Shown here piece by piece: positions 35,614 through 44,158 of a DNA stretch of 64,000 bases. The position numbers were made by a program, and so were the translations under genes. A model generated the notes under the pieces. That model was not told the origin of the DNA, searched no databases, and saw only the letters and a list, made by a program, of their open reading frames with translations. Source of the DNA: an uncultured Chlorobiaceae bacterium (GTDB lineage Bacteria; Bacteroidota; Chlorobiia; Chlorobiales; Chlorobiaceae); assembly GCA_903822595.1 (NCBI GenBank), contig CAIJPS010000084.1, positions 1 through 64,000 of the forward strand. Reading direction: 5' to 3'. The number at the start of each line of letters is the position of its first letter. The stretch's first letter is position 1.

Positions 35614-37305
35614 TTAAGCCGCGGCGTCTGCCAAATGGGCTTCCACAAGCTTGCGGCGGAGCACTTTACCTACAGTTGATTTCGGCAGTACCAGGATGAA
35701 TTCAACATGCTTCGGGACTTTATACGCCGCGAGATCTTTACGGCAGTGCTCCCTGAGTTCATCAACAGTCAACTGGGAACCGGGACGCAGGACAACCCAT
35801 GCCTTGACCGCCTCTCCCTGGTAGGGGTCGGGCACTCCGGCTACGCCGACTTCGAGCACTGCGGGGTGAACCGCTATGGCCTCTTCAACATCGCGGGGCC
35901 AGACCTGAAAACCGCCGGGCTTGATGACATCTTTTTTGCGGTCAACAATAAAGAGGTAGCCGTCCTCATCGAGATAACCGAGATCACCGGTATAGAGCCA
36001 GCCGTCACGGAGCACAAGCGCTGTTTCCATGGGGTTCTGCCAGTACTCTTTTATGAGCTGGGGGGCACGCATGGTGATTTCCCCTATTTCAAGCTCCGCA
36101 AGGGTTTCAAGGCCGGTTTCCGGGTCAACAATGCGTATCTCAACATCGGGAATGGGAATACCAACCGATCCGTGCTTATAGGTTCCGAGAATCGGCGTAA
36201 AAACCGAGGCAAGCGCTGATTCGGTCAAACTGTAGGCATCGATAATGCGGCCTCCGGTGAGCTCTTCAAAACGTTTTTTGGTTTCGAGCATGAGCGGTGC
36301 CGCGCCTGAAACGCTGAGTTTGAGCGATTTGAGCATTGAGTGGTCACGCTTGACTTTGGGATGGTTGAGCAGCGCGGTAAAGAGGGTTGGCACACCGGGC
36401 AATACCGCTGCTTTCAGGGTTTTGATGGTGTGCAGCAGGTCGTCAATATCGCGAGGATTTGGCACCAGGGCCACAGGGTAGCGTTCAATCAGTGCGGCTG
36501 TCAGAATCCCGACCTGGGCGTAAACATGGAAAAGTGGCATGTTGAGCAGGATAATATCTTTTCCCTTTTCAAGAATGACACTGAACCAGCTCGCAATCTG
36601 CATACCGGTCATCACCATCCCCTGATGGGAAATGACAACGCATTTGGGGTTGCCCGTTGTCCCTCCGGAAAAGAGGAAAATTGCCGGTTCATCATGCTTG
36701 ATGGCAACCGGAACAAATTTTTTCCCTGATTGAGCAGCAAGAAGGTCGGCAAGCCAATGGTCTCCTGAATGCAGTTTCACCCTGTGACCATCTTTTTTCT
36801 CTTTGACGAGGGTAAAGAGAAGCTTGTTGAGGGGTGAAAGATACTCCTTGATATTGGTTGCAATCACCCTTTTGAGACGCGAAACGGTTTGAGCGCTCTT
36901 GATTTTTTCATAAAAGGAGGTTGAGACAATGACTGTCTCCGCACCGCATTCATTGAGTGCGTGCTCCAGCTCGTTGACGGTATAGAGTGGATTCATAGGC
37001 ACAGCAATGGCTCCGGCTTTCCAAACTCCGAACTCGCTGATCAGCAGTTGCGGTGAGTTTGGCATGATAAGGGCTACCCGGTCGCCCTGACCTATGCCAA
37101 GCGAAAGCAGTGCTGCGGCAAGCGCATCGCTTTGTTTTTCCAGCTCGAGGTAGGAGAGTGCTGCCCCCTTGAAGTACATTGCGGGATAACGGGGCTGCTC
37201 CACGGCACTCCTCCGGAGGACATCAACCAGTGTCTTTTCCGGGTATGGATGAAGCGTGTGGGGAACTCCCTTGTCGTAATGGCGAATCCAGGGTTTTGCA
37301 CTCAT
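35614..37305 (-). CDS. Long-chain fatty acid--CoA ligase (AMP-forming)
   Basis: 563-aa ANL-superfamily enzyme activating a fatty acid through an acyl-adenylate to acyl-CoA. Motifs: the P-loop-like AIFLFSGGTTGNPKCVVISH, the ATP-binding IIDAYSLTESA, GWLYTGDLGYLDEDGYLFIVDRKKD and the C-terminal catalytic lysine region TVGKVLRRKLVE. The N-terminus (KPWIRHYDKGVPHTLHPYPEKTL) is that of FadD-type ligases. It lies 79 bp downstream of bioA on the same strand. A green sulfur bacterium has little use for fatty-acid degradation, so it may recycle or activate exogenous acids; a link to pimelate/biotin is only positional. Confidence 0.9.
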   Translation of the reverse strand: MSAKPWIRHYDKGVPHTLHPYPEKTLVDVLRRSAVEQPRYPAMYFKGAALSYLELEKQSDALAAALLSLGIGQGDRVALIMPNSPQLLISEFGVWKAGAIAVPMNPLYTVNELEHALNECGAETVIVSTSFYEKIKSAQTVSRLKRVIATNIKEYLSPLNKLLFTLVKEKKDGHRVKLHSGDHWLADLLAAQSGKKFVPVAIKHDEPAIFLFSGGTTGNPKCVVISHQGMVMTGMQIASWFSVILEKGKDIILLNMPLFHVYAQVGILTAALIERYPVALVPNPRDIDDLLHTIKTLKAAVLPGVPTLFTALLNHPKVKRDHSMLKSLKLSVSGAAPLMLETKKRFEELTGGRIIDAYSLTESALASVFTPILGTYKHGSVGIPIPDVEIRIVDPETGLETLAELEIGEITMRAPQLIKEYWQNPMETALVLRDGWLYTGDLGYLDEDGYLFIVDRKKDVIKPGGFQVWPRDVEEAIAVHPAVLEVGVAGVPDPYQGEAVKAWVVLRPGSQLTVDELREHCRKDLAAYKVPKHVEFILVLPKSTVGKVLRRKLVEAHLADAAA

Positions 37306-37384
37306 GGCTGTTCTTAACGGTTAATCTTACAAAAATCGAATATAACGGGACATCGTGCATCCTGAAATAATGCGAAACGATAAT

Positions 37385-38677
37385 TTAGCGCATCGATTCC
37401 ACAATATCGCAAACTGCGGCGGTTAATACACCAAGCTCTTCATCGCGTATGATAAAAGGGGGCATGAGATAGACCAGGCGACCAAAGGGACGAACCCATA
37501 CTCCTTTGTCTACAAACTGTTTCTGGATGAGGGCCATATCAACCGGACGGTGCAGCTCGACCACCCCTATGGCACCAAGCACACGAACATCTGTCACATT
37601 GCCTAAAGCCCTGCAGGGTTCAAGCCCCTGACGAAGTCCGGCTTCAAGCCGCAGCACTGCTCTCTGCCAGTCATAACTGCACAGGAGACGAATGCTTGCG
37701 GATGCGACCGCACAGGCAAGCGGGTTTGCCATAAAGGTCGGACCATGCATGAAAAGCCCGGGATTGCCCAAACATATTGCATCGGCAACCTTCTCTGTTG
37801 TCAGGGTTGCGGCAAGGGTCATGTAGCCACCGGTAAGCGCTTTACCGACACAGAGGATGTCGGGCACAATAGCGGCATGCTCCAGCGCAAACATTTTTCC
37901 TGTACGTCCGAAGCCGGTGGCTATTTCGTCAAAAATCAGGAGCACATGGTAGTGGTCACAGAGTTCCCTGAGACGGCGGAGATAGTCGGGGGAATAAAAG
38001 CGCATTCCCCCTGCGCCCTGCACCACCGGCTCGATAATCACTGCGGCAATCTCCCGGTGATGTTGCTCAAGCTTGATGCGAAGATTGGCAATATCCTCGT
38101 CACTGCACGGTTCATCAAATCGGGGTGCTGGTGCTTCGGCAAAATGCTGTTCCGGCATCACCCCTTTGAAGAGGGAGTGCATACCAGTAACCGGATCGCA
38201 GACCGACATGGCTGCAAAGGTGTCGCCGTGGTAGCCGGAGCGAACGGTAAGCAGCCGGTTTTTCAGGGCATCACCCAGAGCCGCCCAGTATTGAAAAGCC
38301 ATCTTGATGGCCACTTCAACTGCAACTGAGCCTGAATCGCTGAAAAAGAGCTTCTGCAGGGGCTCGGGAGTCAGTGCCACCAACTGTTTGGCAAGGGTTA
38401 TGGCTGGTTCATGGGTGATACCTCCGAACATAACATGACTCATCAGTTGCAGTTGACTGACAACCGCCTCATTGAGCACGGGGTGGTTGTAGCCGTGGAT
38501 GGCGGCCCACCAGGAGGACATGCCGTCAACAAGCTTACGGCCATCCTCAAGCTCAAGAAAGACATCGTATGCTCGGGAAACAGCATAGACCGGTAAAGGA
38601 TTCTTTACCGAGGTATAGGGATGCCAGAGATGGCTGCGGTCAAAATCAAGGTCAATGGTGCTGGATTGTATGGCCAT
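37385..38677 (-). CDS. bioA: Adenosylmethionine-8-amino-7-oxononanoate aminotransferase
   Basis: 430-aa PLP enzyme converting KAPA to DAPA with SAM as amino donor. It begins with [20 protein letters not shown], the BioA-specific start, and has [15 protein letters not shown], the [19 protein letters not shown] region, [34 protein letters not shown] and the Schiff-base Lys in [16 protein letters not shown]. Last biotin gene of the minus-strand operon; bioD ends 32 bp upstream. Confidence 0.97.
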   Translation of the reverse strand: MAIQSSTIDLDFDRSHLWHPYTSVKNPLPVYAVSRAYDVFLELEDGRKLVDGMSSWWAAIHGYNHPVLNEAVVSQLQLMSHVMFGGITHEPAITLAKQLVALTPEPLQKLFFSDSGSVAVEVAIKMAFQYWAALGDALKNRLLTVRSGYHGDTFAAMSVCDPVTGMHSLFKGVMPEQHFAEAPAPRFDEPCSDEDIANLRIKLEQHHREIAAVIIEPVVQGAGGMRFYSPDYLRRLRELCDHYHVLLIFDEIATGFGRTGKMFALEHAAIVPDILCVGKALTGGYMTLAATLTTEKVADAICLGNPGLFMHGPTFMANPLACAVASASIRLLCSYDWQRAVLRLEAGLRQGLEPCRALGNVTDVRVLGAIGVVELHRPVDMALIQKQFVDKGVWVRPFGRLVYLMPPFIIRDEELGVLTAAVCDIVESMR

Positions 38678-38709
38678 ATCAGCGGACTAAGTTACTGTAA
38701 AAATTAGCA

Positions 38710-39381
38710 TCAAGAGAGCCGAGCCAAGGCGTCCTCTTCAAGCTGCCCGTCACGCAGGTCAATGAGCGGTGCCATGAATCCCGCCTTGGCAAGGTAGTGA
38801 AGAATCACCTCACGGGTATCATCAGCGATCAATTTCTCGCTCTTCTCAAAACAGTTGTAGATAACCCCCTTTATAACGATTCCCCTGTGCACACAGGCCT
38901 CGATGGAGAGGAGTGTGTGGTTGATGCTGCCGAGCCGGGGGCTCGTCACCAGCAGTAGACCGTACCCAGCATCCCTGATGTAGTCAGCAAAAAGGAGATC
39001 GGGGGTGAGAGGAACAAGGAGCCCTCCAACCCCCTCAAGAAGCACCAGGTCGTAGCGCTGCTGCAGAGCAAGGGTAGAGCTGCGGATATGGTTAAGATCG
39101 ATCCGGGTGCCTTCCAGGGCGGCTGCAAGGTGCGGTGAGGCTGGATAACGAAAAACAGAAGGGCAGGTGAGCCCTTCCCGGTCGGCATCCTGCACTCCAA
39201 TGCCCATCAGGCGACGGTGTTCGAGAATATCTTCCGCTATCCCTTCACAGCCGGTCTGGACAATTTTCTGTGTCATGACCTTTTTGCCTTGCTGAAGCAG
39301 TGCTTTGGCGAGCAGACCGGTCACATAAGTTTTTCCGATTCCGGTATCGATTCCGGCAACAGCAAGAACCGTTCCGCTCAT
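38710..39381 (-). CDS. bioD: Dethiobiotin synthetase
   Basis: 223 aa. ATP-dependent carboxylation and ring closure of DAPA to dethiobiotin. The start at ATG 39381 overlaps the bioC stop (ATGA), gives MSGTVLAVAGIDTGIGKTYV with the P-loop at the right place, and is preferred to the upstream ATG 39405. Other motifs are KIVQTGCEG, LLEGVGGLLVPL and LVTSPRLGSINHTLLSIEA. Translationally coupled with bioC. Confidence 0.95.
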   Translation of the reverse strand: MSGTVLAVAGIDTGIGKTYVTGLLAKALLQQGKKVMTQKIVQTGCEGIAEDILEHRRLMGIGVQDADREGLTCPSVFRYPASPHLAAALEGTRIDLNHIRSSTLALQQRYDLVLLEGVGGLLVPLTPDLLFADYIRDAGYGLLLVTSPRLGSINHTLLSIEACVHRGIVIKGVIYNCFEKSEKLIADDTREVILHYLAKAGFMAPLIDLRDGQLEEDALARLS

Positions 39382-40160
39382 GAGCTTCTCTTTTTCATGC
39401 AGCAATAAAGGGGATGGTAGGTCAGGTAGACGCCATTGTCAGAAGAAAAGAGTCGCCGGTACTCTTTGATAAAATGGAGGTAGCGGCTTTTTGTCCATGA
39501 ACGGCGAAGCAGCCCGTTGACACCGGTAGATCGAATATGGTGCAGCATCGCTTCTGGTGACGGAAACTCCATTCGCAGCGTCTCTTCACGGCTGACGGTC
39601 AGCTCAAAATAACGTCCTGCGAGAAGTTCAAGCTCCCCGAGGGTGTGATAGCTGAGTCCGACACCCTCAATCGTTGATATTTCACGCATGTTCGAGGTTC
39701 CAAAGGTACTGAAAGCGAGCATACCGCCGGGCTTGAGATGATCAGATATCTTTTTGAAAAATCCGTCAAGGTCATCAAGCCATTGCAGTGTGGCATTCGA
39801 CACCACAAGGTCAAGCGCGGAAGGCAACAGCTCCTGGCACTCGATATCCCCTGCAAGAAAATGAAACTCCTCAACGGGATGTCGGTCAAGAACCCCCTGA
39901 AGAGCGAAAAGGCTCTCTTCGACCAGATCATTGGCATAATAGCTCTTGACGAAGCAGCGGCTGAGCAGTTCAGCCATCAGTGACCCTGAGCCTGACCCGA
40001 CTTCAAGAACCCGCTCAAACGATCTGCCCGGCTCCTCGCGGCAGATGATTTCTGAAAGTTCTGCAGCCATCGCTTTCTGCACCACAGCCTGGCTGCCGTA
40101 ACTTCTGAGCGTGCGGCAAAATCGTTCGCGAACCAGTTGCTTGTCGATCAACGGATGCAT
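39378..40160 (-). CDS. bioC: Malonyl-ACP O-methyltransferase
   Basis: 260-aa SAM-dependent methyltransferase that caps malonyl-ACP as a methyl ester so that fatty-acid synthase can build the pimeloyl chain. It has the BioC start KQLVRERFCRTLRSYGSQAVVQ, motif I VLEVGSGSGSLMAELLSRC, LVVSNATLQWLDDLDGFF and LKPGGMLAFSTFG. It overlaps bioG by 13 bp at the start and bioD by 4 bp at the end, so the three are tightly coupled. Confidence 0.95.
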   Translation of the reverse strand: MHPLIDKQLVRERFCRTLRSYGSQAVVQKAMAAELSEIICREEPGRSFERVLEVGSGSGSLMAELLSRCFVKSYYANDLVEESLFALQGVLDRHPVEEFHFLAGDIECQELLPSALDLVVSNATLQWLDDLDGFFKKISDHLKPGGMLAFSTFGTSNMREISTIEGVGLSYHTLGELELLAGRYFELTVSREETLRMEFPSPEAMLHHIRSTGVNGLLRRSWTKSRYLHFIKEYRRLFSSDNGVYLTYHPLYCCMKKRSS

Positions 40161-40837
40161 GCAAGCACCTCCTGCAGGTTCCTGAAATGAAAAAAGGGAA
40201 AGTGGGGCATGTCGGCGATCACGGTTTGAGGAAGACCTTTCCAGGCCCGGTACTGCTGCACTGCCGGAATAACAAGATCACGTCCACCAATAATGGCATG
40301 GTCAAAGCGCCATGCAGTGCCACCTGCCTCGCCCTGCGTCAGGAAGTGCTCCTGCAACCGCTCCAGCTCTTCCTGTTGATCAGCAGCACTGCGGTCGGGC
40401 AACATGCCGGAAAAAAGGGCGTATGCTTCGCCCGAGCCACACATCCTGCGGTTAAAGCGACTGCGGCTCTTTTCAGACCAGGCGGCAAGGGTTGCCTGAA
40501 AAACCGGTGGGCTTATCCCTCTTTCTGCGTTTACCGGATGGAGGGTGCCATTGATGGCAATCGCCCGCTCTATTGGAGGCAGTTCAATATGCTGCGCTAC
40601 CCAGACTCCGAATGACCAGGCAACAATCGTTATGCGGCTATACTGGCTTGCCTCACTCATAACACCCGGTTCCGGCTCAAGGGTGCGATAATCGTGGCAG
40701 AGCAGGATATCGGCATCAAAGCCTTCAGAAAGCGACTCGTCGAGAAGATGGTCGCCAATACGACGATCCATGCCCCATCCGTTAAAAAAAAGCAGAAGCT
40801 CCTCAGCACCCTCTTTTCTGAGCCATGTTGTTTTCAT
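40148..40837 (-). CDS. bioG: Pimeloyl-ACP methyl ester esterase BioG (DUF452)
   Basis: 229-aa alpha/beta hydrolase that removes the methyl ester from pimeloyl-ACP, the step done by BioH in E. coli. It is the DUF452/BioG type: LLLFFNGWGMDRRIGDHL at the start, the nucleophile Ser in ITIVAWSFGVWVAQH, AIAINGTLHPVNAERGI, IGGRDLVIPA with the catalytic Asp and MPHFPFFHF with the His. In some bacteria BioG is fused to BioC; here the two genes are separate but overlap by 13 bp. Confidence 0.92.
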   Translation of the reverse strand: MKTTWLRKEGAEELLLFFNGWGMDRRIGDHLLDESLSEGFDADILLCHDYRTLEPEPGVMSEASQYSRITIVAWSFGVWVAQHIELPPIERAIAINGTLHPVNAERGISPPVFQATLAAWSEKSRSRFNRRMCGSGEAYALFSGMLPDRSAADQQEELERLQEHFLTQGEAGGTAWRFDHAIIGGRDLVIPAVQQYRAWKGLPQTVIADMPHFPFFHFRNLQEVLACIR

Positions 40838-42000
40838 ACCGTTACCCTCCCGATAAGTTCAGGGATTCGCTCAATATCTTCCCATTGCAGTGAGGAACGG
40901 AGCGAAATGCGGATACGGGCGCTCTTGTCCGGAACGGTAGGCGGACGCACTGGCAGACAGAGAAACCCGGCATCCCGAAGCCGGGCTGCCAGGAGCACAG
41001 CGAGGGTGTTGCTGCCGGTAATCACTGGCACAATGTGACTTTCACCCGGCACATCCAGTGATTGGCCTATCAAAGCAGTGCGAAGCCTTGAGGCAAGCTG
41101 CAGGAGCCCCTTCCGCTCCCTGTGCATGACGGCCTGCCGCTCGAGCGTGAGCAGGCTCCAGCCGAGAATGGCGGGGGGCAGTGCCGTGGTAAAAATGAAG
41201 GAGCGCATGGTATTGAGCAGATACTCCCGTAAAAAAGTGCTCATCACCGCATAAGCTCCCGTTGAGGCGAGTGCCTTGCCAAATGTCCCGGTAATGATGT
41301 CGATCTGCTGGACGACACCGGCTGTTTCACAGAGGCCGAGACCGCGCTCTCCGAATACTCCGACACCGTGCGCTTCATCAACAACAAGAACGGCTCCATA
41401 CTTCTCTTTCAGGGCAACAAGCCGGGAGAGGTCGGCAAGGTCTCCGTCCATGCTGAAGACCGATTCGGTGACAATAAATATCTGGCGGTAGCGACCGGCA
41501 GCTCCCGCCAGCAGCTCTTCAAGATGATCGTAGTCCAGATGGCGGTAACGCTGGTAAGGCGCTTCGGCAATCCTCATGCCGTCAATAATGCTTGCATGGT
41601 TTTTTCTGTCACTGAGAACAAGATCATGACGGCCGCTGAGCGCCGGAATGATGCCAATGTTGGCATGATAGCCGCTATTGAAGACCAGCGCTGCTTCACG
41701 TCCATAGAGTGTTGCAAGGGCCGTTTCCAACTGGTCGTAAAGTGGATGATTGCCCGTCAGAAGACGGGAGGATGAGCTGGTCATGGCATATTGCCTCTCC
41801 CTGAGCTCCTCCGCATAGCCGGCAAGCATCTCCCGGTCGTCGCCCAGGCCGAGGTAGTCGTTCGAGGAGAGATTCAAAAGGAGCTGACCATTCACCGCAA
41901 TATGCTTGCCATGCCTGGCAGTGATATCGGGAAGTACCCGGTAGCGGTCAAGGCGCCTGAGCTCTTCGAGCTCCCGGCTGATCCGTTCCTGAAACTGCAT
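40834..42000 (-). CDS. bioF: 8-amino-7-oxononanoate synthase
   Basis: 388-aa PLP enzyme joining pimeloyl-ACP/CoA with alanine to give KAPA. I prefer ATG 42000 (MQFQERISRELEELRRLDRYR) because a start further up would overlap bioB by 29 bp and add a non-family segment. Motifs: NLSSNDYLGLGDD, SSSRLLTGNHPLYDQLE, VLVVDEAHGVGVFGERGLG and the PLP lysine in TGTFGKALASTGAYA. It overlaps the bioG start by 4 bp. Confidence 0.96.
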   Translation of the reverse strand: MQFQERISRELEELRRLDRYRVLPDITARHGKHIAVNGQLLLNLSSNDYLGLGDDREMLAGYAEELRERQYAMTSSSSRLLTGNHPLYDQLETALATLYGREAALVFNSGYHANIGIIPALSGRHDLVLSDRKNHASIIDGMRIAEAPYQRYRHLDYDHLEELLAGAAGRYRQIFIVTESVFSMDGDLADLSRLVALKEKYGAVLVVDEAHGVGVFGERGLGLCETAGVVQQIDIITGTFGKALASTGAYAVMSTFLREYLLNTMRSFIFTTALPPAILGWSLLTLERQAVMHRERKGLLQLASRLRTALIGQSLDVPGESHIVPVITGSNTLAVLLAARLRDAGFLCLPVRPPTVPDKSARIRISLRSSLQWEDIERIPELIGRVTV

Positions 42001-42013
42001 GATAGCGAACCCC

Positions 42014-43018
42014 TTAGTTAAAACTTGCAATCTGACTGGCAAACCTGCGGTCGTCGGCGATATCCCGACCCCGTGTTGTCAGGTAGCCCCCGGTCAGATA
42101 ACCGTTTGCTCCCGAGAGCATCAGCAGTCCCTGAAAATCTTTCATAATCGTCTCCCTGCCTGCGGCAAACTTGATGACTTTATGAGGATGCGCCAGACGG
42201 CAGATGGCAAAGGTTTTTACAATTTCAGCCACGGAAACCGGCTCTTTTCCTGCAAGCGGGGTACCTTCGATGGGCACAAGAACGTTGAGCGGTATAACGG
42301 AAACATCAAGCTCCTGGAGAGCAAAAATCATGGCAATCCGATCCTGCATGGTTTCGCCAACCCCCATAATGCCTCCGCAACAGACAGAGATGTTGTTTTT
42401 TCTCAGCAGTTTGATGGTCTCAATCCGCTCTTCGACGCTATGCGTATCAGCAATGAGCGTATTATATTTGTCGGGCGCAACCTGAATGTTGATGTTGTAG
42501 TGGGCGATGCCGTGCGCTGCAAGTGCTTCCGCAGGCTCTTCGCCCAACATGCCAAGAGAGGCGCAAACACTCAGTTCCGGCAGCTCCGTATGGAGGCGGT
42601 CAATCATGTTGAGTACCCGCTGAAACTCCGGGTTTATCCTTTTATAGCCGTAACCGCTGGTCACAATTCCGAAATGAGAGACTCCTTCAGCGAAACAGTT
42701 CCGCGCCTCAATCAGTACGGACTCTTCATCGACCAGATCATAGACCTCAATATCAGCTCGATTGTGTTTTGACTGTGCGCAAAAGCGGCAGTTTTCACCG
42801 CAGACCCCCGATTTGGCATTCATGATGGAACAGGCATGAAGCGCTTCAGGGCCGCTTCCATAACGGTTTTTGACCTTGTTTGCCAGGGAGGCCAGGTCAA
42901 GCGCAAGTTCACCGGGCAGCTCTGCAAGCAGAAGGGCTTCGGCATGACTGATCGGTTCACCGCTCTCAAGAACGCGGTATGCTGCTTTAATTTGAGGATG
43001 GAGCATAAGTTGATCCAT
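42014..43018 (-). CDS. bioB: Biotin synthase
   Basis: 334-aa radical SAM enzyme inserting sulfur into dethiobiotin. It holds the cluster motif [11 protein letters not shown] (CxxxCxxC, near residues 74-81), the 2Fe-2S ligand region [30 protein letters not shown], and [23 protein letters not shown] near the end. Length is normal for the family. It follows birA by 14 bp and precedes bioF by 13 bp. Confidence 0.97.
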   Translation of the reverse strand: MDQLMLHPQIKAAYRVLESGEPISHAEALLLAELPGELALDLASLANKVKNRYGSGPEALHACSIMNAKSGVCGENCRFCAQSKHNRADIEVYDLVDEESVLIEARNCFAEGVSHFGIVTSGYGYKRINPEFQRVLNMIDRLHTELPELSVCASLGMLGEEPAEALAAHGIAHYNINIQVAPDKYNTLIADTHSVEERIETIKLLRKNNISVCCGGIMGVGETMQDRIAMIFALQELDVSVIPLNVLVPIEGTPLAGKEPVSVAEIVKTFAICRLAHPHKVIKFAAGRETIMKDFQGLLMLSGANGYLTGGYLTTRGRDIADDRRFASQIASFN

Positions 43019-43032
43019 AAATAGTAAGGGTT

Positions 43033-44034
43033 TTATAATGATAGAGCAGTTCGCAAATGCGCCTCTCCCGACGAAACAAGGATGGGTTCTCCCTCATCAC
43101 TCTCAAGCTTGAGCTCTCCGCATCGGGAGATCCCCCTCACGGTTCCGCTCAGGCTTCGTTTTAACTGGTCGACCGTCACCACTTTCGACTGCAAGAGAGA
43201 GTGCGCTTCGAGATAGGGAAGAATAAAACCGAGATCCTCCTCCAATAACCATTCGTCATAGAGTGGCTCAAAATGGTTCAGTACTGAGGCCAGAAGCTCC
43301 GGCCTCGAAAAGAGCTGCCCTCTCTCCAGAAAAAGCGAGGTTGCACTATCCTGCAAATCACCGGGAAACTCTGACTGGTTGACGTTGATACCGATACCAA
43401 CAACAACAAAGTGTGTACAGTCAGGTTCTGACTGCATTTCGCACAACACTCCACATAATTTTCTGCCACGGGCAAGAATGTCGTTCGGCCACTTGATCAT
43501 CGCTGCAAGGCCGGAGGAGAAGGTGCTCAATGCCTGGTGGATAGCCGCCGCCACCAGCAGTGTCAGTTGCGGCACTCGAACTGAGGGCACACCAGGCCGC
43601 AGAATCAGGGAAAAATAGAGATTGACTCCAGGAGGCGACACCCAGTTTCGCCCCATTCTCCCCCGGCCACCAGTCTGGGAATCAGCCACAACCACGCTGC
43701 CTTCCGGTGCGCCCTCAACAGCAAGCGCTTTTGCCAGGCTGTTGGTCGATGCGATAACCGGGTGATAGGTGACAGACCTTCCAAATCGGCCTGCAGTAAG
43801 AAATGGCAAGACCTCAGCCTCCACAGGACGACCAGTCAGACCCGACAGTCTGTACCCTCTGCCTGTTACGGCATCAATATGATATCCCTCGCTCCGCAGC
43901 AGGCAAATATGCTTCCATACGGCACTTCTGGTAATACCAAATTCACGGCAAAGCGCTTCTCCCGATAAAAAATCAAAGACTGCGGTCAGACGGTTCAAAA
44001 TCTGTGCGGTAACATCGGTCATGACATGGGACAA
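43033..44034 (-). CDS. birA: Bifunctional biotin ligase/biotin operon repressor BirA
   Basis: 333 aa. Adds biotin to carboxylase carrier proteins and, because it has an N-terminal DNA-binding domain, also acts as repressor. The winged helix is [29 protein letters not shown] (about residues 19-47) followed by the [11 protein letters not shown] wing. The ligase domain carries [22 protein letters not shown], the adenylate-binding loop, and [20 protein letters not shown], and ends in an SH3-like C-terminal domain. In-frame starts at 44034 and 44022 are both possible. First gene of the biotin operon, with a BirA operator upstream. Confidence 0.95.
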   Translation of the reverse strand: MSHVMTDVTAQILNRLTAVFDFLSGEALCREFGITRSAVWKHICLLRSEGYHIDAVTGRGYRLSGLTGRPVEAEVLPFLTAGRFGRSVTYHPVIASTNSLAKALAVEGAPEGSVVVADSQTGGRGRMGRNWVSPPGVNLYFSLILRPGVPSVRVPQLTLLVAAAIHQALSTFSSGLAAMIKWPNDILARGRKLCGVLCEMQSEPDCTHFVVVGIGINVNQSEFPGDLQDSATSLFLERGQLFSRPELLASVLNHFEPLYDEWLLEEDLGFILPYLEAHSLLQSKVVTVDQLKRSLSGTVRGISRCGELKLESDEGEPILVSSGEAHLRTALSL

Positions 44035-44065
44035 AAGAGACGGAAAAAAGCTGCTTTTACAGAAA

Positions 44066-44097
44066 ATGTGAACCTGAATGTAGCGCGAGGTTTACAA
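44066..44097. promoter_or_regulatory. BirA operator upstream of birA-bioBFGCDA
   Basis: A dyad read on the minus strand as TTGTAAACC (44097-44089), 14 bases, GGTTCACA (44074-44067). This matches the known BirA operator pattern TTGTAAACC-N14/15-GGTTTACAA with one mismatch in eight at the left arm's symmetric positions. It overlaps a sigma-70-type promoter and lies 33-63 bp upstream of the birA start, and BirA here has the winged-helix domain. Holo-BirA should thus repress the whole operon when biotin is plentiful. Confidence 0.85.
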
Positions 44098-44105
44098 CTT
44101 TGCAA
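44077..44105 (-). promoter_or_regulatory. Sigma-70-like promoter of the biotin operon
   Basis: On the minus strand TTGCAA (44105-44100) as -35, a 17-base spacer, and TACATT (44082-44077) as -10. The BirA operator covers the spacer and the -10 box, the classical position for repression by occlusion. Confidence 0.6.
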
Positions 44106-44158
44106 TTTAAAAAAAACACTCTCCATGCCACACACTCCGTCGCTGGATGAAAAAAGCC

